A DNA stretch of 64,000 nt, from the NCBI RefSeq assembly GCF_014524565.1, contig NZ_CP060139.1, positions 2,549,501 through 2,613,500 of the forward strand, in the 5' to 3' direction. Position numbers and translations under genes: made by a program. The notes below the pieces were generated by a model that searched no databases, was not told where the DNA came from, and worked only from the letters and a program-made list of their open reading frames with translations. Of this stretch, positions 35,736 through 44,255 are shown one piece after another. Every line of letters starts with the position of its first letter. The first letter of the stretch is position 1. This stretch comes from Croceimicrobium hydrocarbonivorans. Lineage in GTDB: Bacteria; Bacteroidota; Bacteroidia; Flavobacteriales; Schleiferiaceae.

Positions 35736-37964
35736 TTAAGGCAGGCGATAATAGAGGCCTGCGTAAATGTTTCTCCCGAAAATCGGACCCCACACAAAAT
35801 TACTATCAAAGTAATTTGAAAAGGCCTGTGATGGATTTACAATAGGGTTTTCCTGTTTGTAGTTAAATAGGTTATCCACTCCGGCGAAGAATTCAAATCG
35901 GCGCCAAACTTTGTTCACCTGAAGATTGACCGTGAAATAGTCAGGCGACCAGTCTAGCTGTTGAAATTCAGCGGGACTTAAGCTGGTATTAGGCTGACGT
36001 TTTTTGCCAAACCAATTCAGGGTGGCATCAAACTTCCATTCCTTTTCTGTGGCATAAGCTAGGTTTAAAAAGGCTCGGTGCACTGGGATCTGATAGCTTA
36101 AATCCAAGCCTTCCAGGAACTTATCTTGACTATTCAAATACTTATAGGCTAAACGGATATCGAAGTTTTTACCCAAACTATAATCCATTTGACTGAGTAA
36201 GGACCAAGATTGAGAGCCACTTCGATTTAGGATATAGGCTTTTAGAGGGTCATAGTCCAGATCCATCACCAATTTGCTTTCAAACCAGGTGTAGAAGAGG
36301 TCCGTATTCCAGCGCAGGACATTTTCGCCAAGAATGATATTTTGGCTCCAGCTAAAACCTGCGTTCCAGGCGATTTCCGGGAAACGGTAAGTATCCACAA
36401 ATTGAAGGTCTCTGGAAGAAGCCAAGGCAGAGCTGCTTTCAGCCAATCGATTGGGGCTGCGTTGTCCACGTCCTCCGCTTAAGCGAAAGGTGGTGTTTGG
36501 AGAAAGCTGATAACGCGCTTGTAATCGAGGACTGAAATAGAGTTTATCAAAATAGCTATTGTAATCGCTGCGAATTCCGGCTACCAAACTAAAATCATCG
36601 GCAGGCTCATAGCTGTATTCGAAATAAGCACCCGGCACAATTTCATTTCTTTGATGCTGGTACAAACTACTGTCTCGCCCGATCAGGTATAACTGCTCAC
36701 TTACTTGATCTACGTTTAAGGAGATACCGGTTTTAAACTGATGTTCTAAGTTTCCGATATAATCCTGCAAAATGGTGTTCAAGTAGAAATTACCCTGATG
36801 CAATTTGGTGCCACGGTTCCCGTATGTACTGTTTCGTTCCTGGTAGCTGCCATTGTAGATAATGCCAATGCTTCGGATTTCTTTATCAGGAAAGATATAG
36901 CCATTTTTACCAAAGAAGCCATAACGTTTGTCCCGACTGCTAAAGCTCCAGCCAAAAGGATCCACATTTTCCAAAGCACTCATCTGGCCACCTTCTCTTA
37001 AATCATCTACCAGTACCAAACCAAATTGTCCTTCCCAGTTGGGATTAAGTTTATAATGGACGCGATGCATAGCGTTAAATTGGCGACCCATGGTAAGGTC
37101 TGCAAATTGATCACCATTACGATCCTGCGCATAGGGCACACTGCTAAAGTGTAGCATGGTACTGTTGTGAGCTTTGGCGGCATCACTCCAGCTATCGCGA
37201 ATAAGGGCATTGATTTCATTACGACCACCGGTATTGCCAAAGACATTGATCAAAAGGCGGGGGGCATTTTCCGGTTTGTAATACTCTACATTGATCTGCC
37301 CAGTGATACTTTCATATCCATTAAGAACAGAACTCAGGCCTTTGGTAACCTGGATACTTTCGATAAAGGGACCAGGTACATAGGATAGGCCATTTTGAGC
37401 ATTAAGGCCACGGGCGAAAGGAACATTCTCCCTTTGAATCAAAGCATATTTCCCCGCCAGTCCTAGCATTTCGATTTGCTTGGTACCGGTAATTCCATCA
37501 TTAAAGGAAACGTCAATGCTGGCATTGGTTTCAAAGCTTTCCGAAAGATTACAGCAGGCCGCCTTGCGCAGCTCTTTATTGTTGATCTCAAAATGCAAGC
37601 CAGCCGCTTTGGCATTCACCTGAGTAGCTAGGGCTTCACCGGTAACCGTTACATCTTCCAATTCGGTAGACTCAGGAATCAATACAAAGTTGGTGCTTCC
37701 CTTCCGGGAGATAATTACTTTGGAAAGATTTTGATATCCAGTGAAACTCGCGATTAAGGTATTATGACCCGGCACTTTTTCCAGGCTGAAATATCCTTTG
37801 TCATCAGTAGTAGTTCCGGTTGAAGTACCTTCCCAATAAACCGCAGCATTGGGTGCAGGTACTTGTACATTGTCTTCGTAGAGATATACGTAACCATCGA
37901 TTTGGGCCACGAGTAAATTAGCACTTCCAAGAAGGAGTGCTAATACAAAATAAAAATGTCTCAT
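35736..37964 (-). CDS. TonB-dependent receptor of a heavy-metal-type module
   Basis: The receptor has 742 residues. The signal peptide ends near residue 20 (LLVAQ); a carboxypeptidase-regulatory-like domain (about 22-105) precedes a plug (about 120-235) and a barrel. The plug carries an unusual double cysteine, RKAACCNLSESFE, and the segment LAGKYALIQRENVPFARG. The gene is 5 bases after a small HMA-domain protein and 57 after that comes an HYC_CC_PP-type protein. This gene set recurs in Bacteroidota and is usually thought to handle copper or a related soft metal; the cysteines support that but do not prove it. Confidence 0.92.
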   Translation of the reverse strand: MRHFYFVLALLLGSANLLVAQIDGYVYLYEDNVQVPAPNAAVYWEGTSTGTTTDDKGYFSLEKVPGHNTLIASFTGYQNLSKVIISRKGSTNFVLIPESTELEDVTVTGEALATQVNAKAAGLHFEINNKELRKAACCNLSESFETNASIDVSFNDGITGTKQIEMLGLAGKYALIQRENVPFARGLNAQNGLSYVPGPFIESIQVTKGLSSVLNGYESITGQINVEYYKPENAPRLLINVFGNTGGRNEINALIRDSWSDAAKAHNSTMLHFSSVPYAQDRNGDQFADLTMGRQFNAMHRVHYKLNPNWEGQFGLVLVDDLREGGQMSALENVDPFGWSFSSRDKRYGFFGKNGYIFPDKEIRSIGIIYNGSYQERNSTYGNRGTKLHQGNFYLNTILQDYIGNLEHQFKTGISLNVDQVSEQLYLIGRDSSLYQHQRNEIVPGAYFEYSYEPADDFSLVAGIRSDYNSYFDKLYFSPRLQARYQLSPNTTFRLSGGRGQRSPNRLAESSSALASSRDLQFVDTYRFPEIAWNAGFSWSQNIILGENVLRWNTDLFYTWFESKLVMDLDYDPLKAYILNRSGSQSWSLLSQMDYSLGKNFDIRLAYKYLNSQDKFLEGLDLSYQIPVHRAFLNLAYATEKEWKFDATLNWFGKKRQPNTSLSPAEFQQLDWSPDYFTVNLQVNKVWRRFEFFAGVDNLFNYKQENPIVNPSQAFSNYFDSNFVWGPIFGRNIYAGLYYRLP

Positions 37965-37969
37965 GGCTG

Positions 37970-38317
37970 CTATTGCTTTTTATGGGAATTGTTAGGGTCC
38001 CGATAATAGCAACAAGGCGATAGACTGTAGTAGCTGGAATCGCTAGCCGTTTTAAATTCAGTGTCGTAACCTGATGCTACAACCGAATTATTGATCTTTT
38101 CGAGATCTGTTAATGCGGGATCGAATTTTAGTTTCAATTCTAATGATTCCACATTCCATTCGGCAAAGCTTACACCTTCAATCTTGGCGGCTTTTTCGAT
38201 GGTGTTTTTACACATGCCACAAACTCCGTTTACAACAATGGTGGTATCGGTGGTGGATTGTGCTTGTAAGCTGAATCCGCTTACTAAGAGAATTAATATT
38301 AAAATGCTGTTTTTCAT
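37970..38317 (-). CDS. Exported heavy-metal-associated (HMA) domain protein
   Basis: The 115-residue protein has a signal peptide (about 19 residues, GFSLQA) and an HMA ferredoxin-like domain with the metal site GVCGMCKNTIEKAA (CxxC). The C-terminal tail adds two adjacent cysteines in SPCCYYRDP, giving a possible second site. As an exported metallochaperone it could pass Cu or a similar ion to or from the receptor encoded 5 bases downstream. Confidence 0.92.
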   Translation of the reverse strand: MKNSILILILLVSGFSLQAQSTTDTTIVVNGVCGMCKNTIEKAAKIEGVSFAEWNVESLELKLKFDPALTDLEKINNSVVASGYDTEFKTASDSSYYSLSPCCYYRDPNNSHKKQ

Positions 38318-38369
38318 GATTTTGGATTTTTTACTAATAATTTAAAAATGAACGGCTTATTAGTAAATC

Positions 38370-38801
38370 CTAAATCTGATAGCGTTGGATTTGAGCTCTG
38401 AATTTCCGGGCCTGATAGAGATCCGGTGGATCTGAAAAAATCTCAGAGTCTGGTTCGTTTTCGGTAGAGTTCCAAACTAAAACCAGGCTTTCCTGATTCT
38501 TAAATTGCAAGGGAGAGATAAGAATAAGCTGGCTGGCTTTCTGCTCTTGGTTAAGCGTGTCAACCGGGCAGATTTGAATCCATTCATTGCGGCAGCAATC
38601 TTTTTCGCCCCATGAATTCTCATTTTCCGGAGATTCGCATTCTTCGGCCTCCATAAAGGCCATGTCGCAAGAATCTTTGGCAAAATAGAGATACTCATCT
38701 ACCAATAAATCCATGCAAAAATGGCGGCTGAGTGAAAAGCCCATGCCTGCCCATAAGAGCGCTGGAATTAAAAGAAGAGCAAATATTTTGCGGAAATTCA
38801 T
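38370..38801 (-). CDS. HYC_CC_PP family protein
   Basis: The 143-residue exported protein starts with a signal peptide that also includes a conserved SRHFCMDLL segment (the HYC position reads HFC). It then has several cysteines, among them DSCDMAF, EECESPE and the double-cysteine block DCCRNEW, and ICPVD. The name of the family comes from such short motifs. It sits at the head of the HMA-TonB receptor run (52 bases before the HMA gene), as it does elsewhere in Bacteroidota. Function is not established; metal binding in the periplasm is likely from the cysteines. Confidence 0.82.
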   Translation of the reverse strand: MNFRKIFALLLIPALLWAGMGFSLSRHFCMDLLVDEYLYFAKDSCDMAFMEAEECESPENENSWGEKDCCRNEWIQICPVDTLNQEQKASQLILISPLQFKNQESLVLVWNSTENEPDSEIFSDPPDLYQARKFRAQIQRYQI

Positions 38802-38833
38802 TTTACAAAATTATCATCAAAAATCGAGACCAC

Positions 38834-38858
38834 AAAAAAAGCCCGACCAGCGGGCTTT
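38834..38858 (-). terminator. Terminator of the barrel/SPOR gene
   Basis: On the minus strand an 8-bp stem (38851-38858 with 38838-38845) is followed by a T run (A run at 38834-38840). It lies about 25 bases after the stop at 38884. Confidence 0.85.
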
Positions 38859-38883
38859 CTATTTCTTAGTCAGATTCAGTTAC

Positions 38884-40041
38884 TTAGAACTTAGCAATCC
38901 AAGCATCTGAATAATATTGACGGGCTTCTTGAGCAGCTTTTTTAGCCGAGTCAAGGCTTTCACTTGATTTGTAAATTACTCGGTAGGTATCCAGTTTTTC
39001 GATATAGGCAATCATCATTTCACTCTTATCCAGTTTACAGCGATCGATAAAACGCTGGGCACCGGCTTGGGTGGGTGATGATACTACTACTACTCTATAT
39101 CTTACGGGACCTAAATCGGCATTAGCAGCGCCGGCTCCTTGATCCGAGCCACTTTCGCGAACTACCATACGCTCACCTTTGCCGGGTTTCACTTCTTTAG
39201 AAACCACAACCGGATTGGCTTTTAAACTATCTAATTCTGAGCGCATCATTTCCAATTGCATGTCCTTTTCCTGATTGCTCATTTCTAAACGTGCCACCTT
39301 TTCATTGTTACGATTGGCTTGGGCTGCAAATGCATCACTGCTATCGGCTTTCATTTGAAGAGCTTGGAATTTTTTAGGGTCTACTTCAATTTTGGATTCA
39401 TCCTTATCGGATTTTAAGTAGAATGTTACACCAGCAGTTACATAACCATAAGTATCGAATGAATTGGGATCGTAGGCATCTACCCAAGGTTGGAAGAATA
39501 ACAAACGATGGGCATACCCAATATTAATATCCATTTTCTTGTTAATGGGAATACCAGCATTGGCGCCACCTAGAATAAAGGTTTGAACCGAGAACGCATC
39601 GCCAGATACAGCAGAGTTAGGTACTTCGGCTAAGCGACGACGAGTAGTAATATCATATAGGTAGGAGTTCATCATTCCGGCTCCAATACCGATACGGGCG
39701 TTCAATTTAAAGTTATTGCTAACCGGGCCGAAAATATGTAGGAGGTTGTATTCATAAGAAAGGCTACCCTCATAAGAGTTGGCTTGGAAATAGGCCGTTG
39801 CATTGTTGCCATTAAATTGCCCAGCCATTATATCACCGCGTAAGCGAGAAGCTTTATCGAATTGGTAACCGATACCAGCATTAATCCCCAAATTGGGTTT
39901 GTAGCCAGGGTAGGTATTTTGATTGAGCTCTACAAATGGAATACCTAAGCCGAATTCAATATTGGCAGAAAACTTGTTTTGAGCATTTAAACTCAATCCT
40001 GCCAGAAACGCTAAGGTGAAAAGGCTAGTAATTTTTTTCAT
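38884..40041 (-). CDS. Outer-membrane barrel-like protein with C-terminal SPOR-like domain
   Basis: In this 385-residue protein, a signal peptide (20 residues, ending SLNA) is followed by an outer-membrane beta-barrel-like region (about 21-200; KFSANIEFGLGIPFVEL, GYVTAGVTFYLK). A coiled coil comes next (about 215-270; NNEKVARLEMSNQEKDMQL) and then a SPOR-like domain (about 308-385; PVRYRVVVVSSPTQAGAQR). SPOR domains bind peptidoglycan stripped of peptides, so the protein may tie the outer membrane to the wall. Partner and exact role are not known. It is a single-gene unit with its own terminator. Confidence 0.8.
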   Translation of the reverse strand: MKKITSLFTLAFLAGLSLNAQNKFSANIEFGLGIPFVELNQNTYPGYKPNLGINAGIGYQFDKASRLRGDIMAGQFNGNNATAYFQANSYEGSLSYEYNLLHIFGPVSNNFKLNARIGIGAGMMNSYLYDITTRRRLAEVPNSAVSGDAFSVQTFILGGANAGIPINKKMDINIGYAHRLLFFQPWVDAYDPNSFDTYGYVTAGVTFYLKSDKDESKIEVDPKKFQALQMKADSSDAFAAQANRNNEKVARLEMSNQEKDMQLEMMRSELDSLKANPVVVSKEVKPGKGERMVVRESGSDQGAGAANADLGPVRYRVVVVSSPTQAGAQRFIDRCKLDKSEMMIAYIEKLDTYRVIYKSSESLDSAKKAAQEARQYYSDAWIAKF

Positions 40042-40196
40042 AAAGCGAGTTAATTATAAATAAAGACTTTATCCAATTTCCCGTAAAAATAGAACAATTA
40101 ATGATTTGCGATTTTTTTTCATTTCAAAAATGCTAAATCAGCTTGTTAATAATTCGAAACCTTCACTTCTTGATTTCTCAGCTAAGGAATAATGTC

Positions 40197-40204
40197 TACT
40201 TTTG
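40197..40204 (+). promoter_or_regulatory. Candidate -7 element for tig
   Basis: TACTTTTG is an exact TAnnTTTG match, 38 bases before the tig ATG. A TTG at 40170-40172 is 24 bases upstream. Confidence 0.5.
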
Positions 40205-40242
40205 CGCTCCCTTTTTAAGAACATACTGAATAGAAGGAATTT

Positions 40243-41583
40243 ATGAAGGTTAATGTCCAAAAGAAAGATGACTTGAATGCCGTACTGACAGTGGCTATCG
40301 AGGAATCAGATTACCGTGAAAAGGTAGATAAGACTTTAAAGGATTACCGTAAAAAAGCAAGCATTCCTGGCTTCCGTCCGGGGCATGTGCCTGCCGGTTT
40401 GATCAAAAAGCAGTTTGGAAAGTCGGTTTTGATTGAAGAGATCAACCATATTCTTCAGCATGCGGTTTATGACCATATTCAGGAAGAGAAATTGGATATC
40501 CTTGGAAATCCAATGCCAGTGGAGCAGAGCGATATCGATTGGGATGGGCAGAAGGAATTCCAGTTTGATTACGAATTAGGCTTGGCGCCAGAATTTGAAT
40601 TAAAGCTGAATGCTCGTACCAAGATTCCTTTTAATAAGGTAATTGCCGATGATGAGATGATCGATCGCTATGTGACTGATTATGCCCGTCGTTTTGGCAC
40701 TATGTCTTATCCTGAAACTGTAGAAGAAAATGCCATCCTTAAAGCCAAATTTGTTGAGGTTGACAAAAAGGATCTTGCAGTAGAAGGTGGAATTGAAGCC
40801 GAAAGCACCATCGCCCTTGAGGCCCTTACTGATAAAGCAGCTAAATCTGTTTTAGGTAAGAAGGTAGGCGATAAAGTAGTGCTCGCTAAAAAGGATTTTA
40901 AAGATGATTTCCGTTTAGCAGGTGTATTGAAAGTGGAAGATGAGGTTTTGGAGAATTCCAGCTACCGCTTCGAGCTTGAGATCACTGAATTGAGCAAATT
41001 AGATCCGGCCGAATTGAACCAAGAGCTTTTTGATAAGGTATTTGGTGAAGGCACTGTAAGTAGCGAAGAAGAGTTCCGTGCGCGCATTAAAGCTGATGCT
41101 GAGCGTGTATTCGTGGGTGATTCAGATCGCAAGTTCTATCAGGATGTTCGCGATAAGCTTTTAGATAAATATCAGTTCGAATTACCTGATTTGTTCTTAA
41201 AGAAGTGGATGAAAACGGCCACTGAAGAGCCAATGTCAGAAGAGGAGATCGAAGAAAAATTCCCTCAGATGAAAGATGATATGCGTTGGCAGATTATCGA
41301 GAACCGCGTGATTCGTGAGAACGATATTAAAGTGGAGCATGAGGAAATGGTGGAATACACCAAGCAAATGGTTCTTCAGCAAATGGCACAATACGGTCAG
41401 TTCCCAGAAGGAATGGACTTAGATAAGATTGCTCATAATGTATTGGGTAACCGCGAGGAAGCTCAGCGTATTAATGATCAATTGTTCCAGCAAAAATTAT
41501 TGCAGTTCTTTAAAGATACCTTCAAGCTTGATGAGCAAGAGGTGACTTATGGAGAGTTCGTTAAATCCTTCTACGGGAATTAA
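40243..41583 (+). CDS. tig: Trigger factor chaperone
   Basis: The 446-residue protein has the full trigger factor layout: the ribosome-binding domain with the signature GFRPGHVPAGLIKKQFG (residues about 45-61), a PPIase-like middle part (about 160-245) and the long helical C-terminal chaperone domain. The middle domain lacks clear FKBP active-site residues, as in many Bacteroidota, so isomerase activity is doubtful. It binds nascent chains at the ribosome exit. It lies before clpP-clpX, a widespread order, but a terminator separates them. Confidence 0.95.
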   Translation: MKVNVQKKDDLNAVLTVAIEESDYREKVDKTLKDYRKKASIPGFRPGHVPAGLIKKQFGKSVLIEEINHILQHAVYDHIQEEKLDILGNPMPVEQSDIDWDGQKEFQFDYELGLAPEFELKLNARTKIPFNKVIADDEMIDRYVTDYARRFGTMSYPETVEENAILKAKFVEVDKKDLAVEGGIEAESTIALEALTDKAAKSVLGKKVGDKVVLAKKDFKDDFRLAGVLKVEDEVLENSSYRFELEITELSKLDPAELNQELFDKVFGEGTVSSEEEFRARIKADAERVFVGDSDRKFYQDVRDKLLDKYQFELPDLFLKKWMKTATEEPMSEEEIEEKFPQMKDDMRWQIIENRVIRENDIKVEHEEMVEYTKQMVLQQMAQYGQFPEGMDLDKIAHNVLGNREEAQRINDQLFQQKLLQFFKDTFKLDEQEVTYGEFVKSFYGN

Positions 41584-41603
41584 CTGCAATACTGTCATAA
41601 AAC

Positions 41604-41637
41604 AAAAAAAGGCTCGATCATTGTCGAGCCTTTTTTT
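41604..41637 (+). terminator. Terminator after tig
   Basis: A 14-bp perfect stem (41604-41617 with 41624-41637) with a 6-base loop runs into seven Ts. It is symmetrical with an A run on the left, though no minus-strand gene ends here. Confidence 0.9.
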
Positions 41638-41667
41638 GTTAATATTATCTCCCTTAAAACGTAACTA

Positions 41668-42342
41668 ATGGATTTCGGAAAAGAATTTATGCAATACGCG
41701 GTTAAGGATCAAGGTTTAAACTCCATGCACGTGGGGAATTACCTTCAATCTTCCTTAACTCCCTACATTATTGAAGAACGTCAGATGAATGTGGCCCAGA
41801 TGGATGTGTTCTCACGTCTGATGATGGACCGTATCATCTTTTTGGGTACCGGTATCAATGACCAGGTAGCCAATATCGTACAAGCTCAGTTGCTCTTCTT
41901 AGAATCAGCAGACTCTACCAAAGACATTCAAATTTACTTGAACAGCCCTGGTGGATCGGTATATGCCGGTTTAGGAATTTACGATACCATGCAATTAGTA
42001 AAGCCTGATGTGGCTACTATTTGTACCGGTATGGCAGCTTCAATGGGAGCGGTATTATTATGTGCTGGAGCCGATGGTAAGCGTTCCGCCTTAAAGCATA
42101 GTCGCGTGATGATTCACCAGCCAATGAGCGGTGCCCAAGGTCAAGCTTCCGATATGGAAATCGCAGTAAAAGAGGTGCTGAAGATGAAGAAAGAGCTTTA
42201 TCAGATTATCTCTAACCACAGTGGTAAAGATTTCGAGAAGGTAGAAAAAGACTCGGATCGTGATTACTGGATGAATTCTCAAGAAGCGAAAGATTACGGT
42301 ATGATCGATGAGGTTTTAGATACCAAACGCAAGCCCGCTTAA
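41668..42342 (+). CDS. clpP: ATP-dependent Clp protease proteolytic subunit
   Basis: This 224-residue protein carries the catalytic triad S125 (GMAASMGAV), H150 (VMIHQPMSG) and D199 (DSDRDYWM), with the spacing of ClpP. The tetradecamer degrades proteins unfolded by ClpX or other AAA+ partners. The N-terminal ~25 residues include a propeptide-like stretch. It is followed by clpX with a hairpin in between. Confidence 0.97.
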   Translation: MDFGKEFMQYAVKDQGLNSMHVGNYLQSSLTPYIIEERQMNVAQMDVFSRLMMDRIIFLGTGINDQVANIVQAQLLFLESADSTKDIQIYLNSPGGSVYAGLGIYDTMQLVKPDVATICTGMAASMGAVLLCAGADGKRSALKHSRVMIHQPMSGAQGQASDMEIAVKEVLKMKKELYQIISNHSGKDFEKVEKDSDRDYWMNSQEAKDYGMIDEVLDTKRKPA

Positions 42343-42372
42343 GAACGTTTCTCTAGTAAGAGTCAATCATTT

Positions 42373-42414
42373 GGAATCCGTTTCAGTATGCTCTGAAACG
42401 GATTCCGTATTTTT
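42373..42414 (+). terminator. 14-bp hairpin between clpP and clpX
   Basis: Arms 42373-42386 and 42393-42406 (GGAATCCGTTTCAG) are perfectly complementary around a 6-base loop, followed by GTATTTTT. It can be a terminator or attenuator for clpP. The same T run is part of TATTTTTG (42408-42415), a match to the TAnnTTTG -7 element, but a -33 box at the right distance is not seen. Confidence 0.7.
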
Positions 42415-42430
42415 GCAGCAGAATAAGGCT

Positions 42431-43687
42431 ATGAGTTCCAGTAATAAAGAAAGTTTAAGTTGTTCATTTTGTGGGCGTGAAAAAAAGGACACCAATGTTC
42501 TGATCGCCGGTATTAATGGACATATCTGTGACCATTGTATTCGCCAGGCCTATGGCATTGTGGTAGAGGAAATGGACATGAAAGAGCGCAAGGAACTTAG
42601 TCGTTCCATGCGAATCGTTAAGCCCAGAGAGATTAAGAAATTCCTCGATCAATATGTAATTGGTCAGGATGAAGCCAAGCGTATCCTTTCTGTGGCAGTA
42701 TATAATCACTATAAACGCTTAAGCGCTGATAAAAGCGAGCTGAAGGAAGATGCCATCGAAATTGATAAATCCAATATCATGATGGTTGGTGAAACTGGTA
42801 CTGGTAAAACCCTTCTGGCGCGCACCATCGCTAAAATGCTAAACGTTCCTTTTACCATTGTGGATGCCACGGTATTAACCGAGGCCGGCTATGTAGGTGA
42901 GGATGTGGAAAGTATTTTAACTCGCTTATTGCAAGCTTCCAATTACGATCAGAAGGCGGCAGAGCGCGGGATCATCTTTATTGATGAGATCGACAAAATT
43001 GCCCGTAAGAGTGATAACCCTTCCATTACTCGTGATGTGAGTGGTGAGGGGGTACAGCAAGCCCTTTTGAAATTATTGGAAGGCACCAAGGTGAATGTTC
43101 CCCCACAAGGTGGTCGTAAGCATCCCGATCAGAAATTTATTGAAGTAGATACTCGCAATATTTTATTCATTGCCGGTGGTGCCTTTGATGGCATTCAACG
43201 CAATATTGCCAATCGTTTAAATACGCAATCCGTAGGTTTCCATTCTTCTAAGGATCGTGAAGCTTTGGATAAGAATAATATGCTGCAGTATGTAGCACCT
43301 CAAGACCTGAAGAGCTTTGGCTTAATCCCTGAGTTAATTGGTCGTATTCCAGTGTTAACGCATTTAAATCCTCTGGATGCAGATGCCTTAAAACTGATTT
43401 TAACCGAGCCAAAGAATGCCATTATCAAGCAGTACGAAGAATTACTGCGCATGGACGATATTAGCCTTGATTTTAAAGAAGAGGCCATCGACTATGTAGT
43501 AGATAAGGCCATGGAGTTCAAATTAGGAGCACGAGGTTTACGCTCAATTATCGAGACCATCCTTACCGATGCCATGTTCGAATTGCCCGGTGAGGTAGAG
43601 CAGAACCATCAATTGGTAGTAGATCAAGCCTATGCCAAGAAACGCATCGATAAAATGTCGATGAATGCCCTTAAGGCCGTTAGCTAG
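42431..43687 (+). CDS. clpX: ATP-dependent Clp protease ATPase subunit ClpX
   Basis: From the ATG at 42431 this is 418 residues. A longer frame starts at TTG 42371 but its first 20 residues are encoded by the hairpin and look unlike ClpX. The zinc-binding domain (CSFCGREK and CDHC), the AAA+ Walker A GETGTGKT (120-127), Walker B IIFIDEID (181-188) and the ELIGRIPV sensor region are all present. ClpX unfolds tagged substrates and feeds them to ClpP. Its stop interlocks with that of the convergent folA (4-bp overlap). Confidence 0.97.
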   Translation: MSSSNKESLSCSFCGREKKDTNVLIAGINGHICDHCIRQAYGIVVEEMDMKERKELSRSMRIVKPREIKKFLDQYVIGQDEAKRILSVAVYNHYKRLSADKSELKEDAIEIDKSNIMMVGETGTGKTLLARTIAKMLNVPFTIVDATVLTEAGYVGEDVESILTRLLQASNYDQKAAERGIIFIDEIDKIARKSDNPSITRDVSGEGVQQALLKLLEGTKVNVPPQGGRKHPDQKFIEVDTRNILFIAGGAFDGIQRNIANRLNTQSVGFHSSKDREALDKNNMLQYVAPQDLKSFGLIPELIGRIPVLTHLNPLDADALKLILTEPKNAIIKQYEELLRMDDISLDFKEEAIDYVVDKAMEFKLGARGLRSIIETILTDAMFELPGEVEQNHQLVVDQAYAKKRIDKMSMNALKAVS

Positions 43688-44175
43688 AGCTTGATTTTTT
43701 TATAAGTCTGAAATTCAAAGGGGTGGGCGTGTTTATCGTCCGCCTCTTTTTTTTCACCCCGAGCCAATTTCCAAACTTCCGGATCAAATTCAGGGAAATA
43801 AGTGTCGCCTTCGTAATCGGCCTTAATTAAGGTAAGCTCAATGGTCTTTGCGAAAGGCAAAGCTTGTTTATAGATCTCAGCACCACCAACAATAAAAGGT
43901 TGATTGTCCTCCTTCGCCAGTTCTATTGCCGACTCCATGTTGGAAGCCATTAGGCAGCCTTCTGCTTTATAGTCGGCTTGTCTGGTGATCACAATATTCT
44001 TGCGATTGGGTAAAGGGCGCCCCAGGCTCTCATAGGTTTTACGGCCCATAATGATGGCATGGCCGCTGGTCAGCTTTTTAAAACGCTTAAGATCTTCCGG
44101 GAAATGCCAAATCAAATCATTGTCTTTGCCAATTACTCGATTTTGAGCCATGGCGGCAATAAGAGTTAGATTCAT
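43684..44175 (-). CDS. folA: Dihydrofolate reductase
   Basis: The protein has 163 residues. It starts [21 protein letters not shown], with the folate-site acid in HFPEDLKRF, the NADPH segment [18 protein letters not shown] and the FIVGGAEIY block. It reduces dihydrofolate to tetrahydrofolate, completing the cycle begun by thymidylate synthase. thyA lies on the same strand 2.7 kb upstream, separated by two paralogous TonB_C-domain genes. The gap to the preceding gene is 80 bases, so a separate promoter is possible (TATCTTCG at 44226-44233 on this strand is a weak candidate). Confidence 0.97.
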   Translation of the reverse strand: MNLTLIAAMAQNRVIGKDNDLIWHFPEDLKRFKKLTSGHAIIMGRKTYESLGRPLPNRKNIVITRQADYKAEGCLMASNMESAIELAKEDNQPFIVGGAEIYKQALPFAKTIELTLIKADYEGDTYFPEFDPEVWKLARGEKKEADDKHAHPFEFQTYKKIKL

Positions 44176-44255
44176 AATCCTGGACTTTCTGTGTTAAAAT
44201 TTGCTGAGGCGAATTCGCGATGCGGCGAAGATAGAGGATATTAGAATTATAGATT

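Noticed and set aside
42371-42430. N-terminal extension of clpX from a TTG codon
   Set aside because: The 20 extra residues are encoded by the clpP-clpX hairpin and precede the normal ClpX zinc domain start; the ATG at 42431 gives the usual length.
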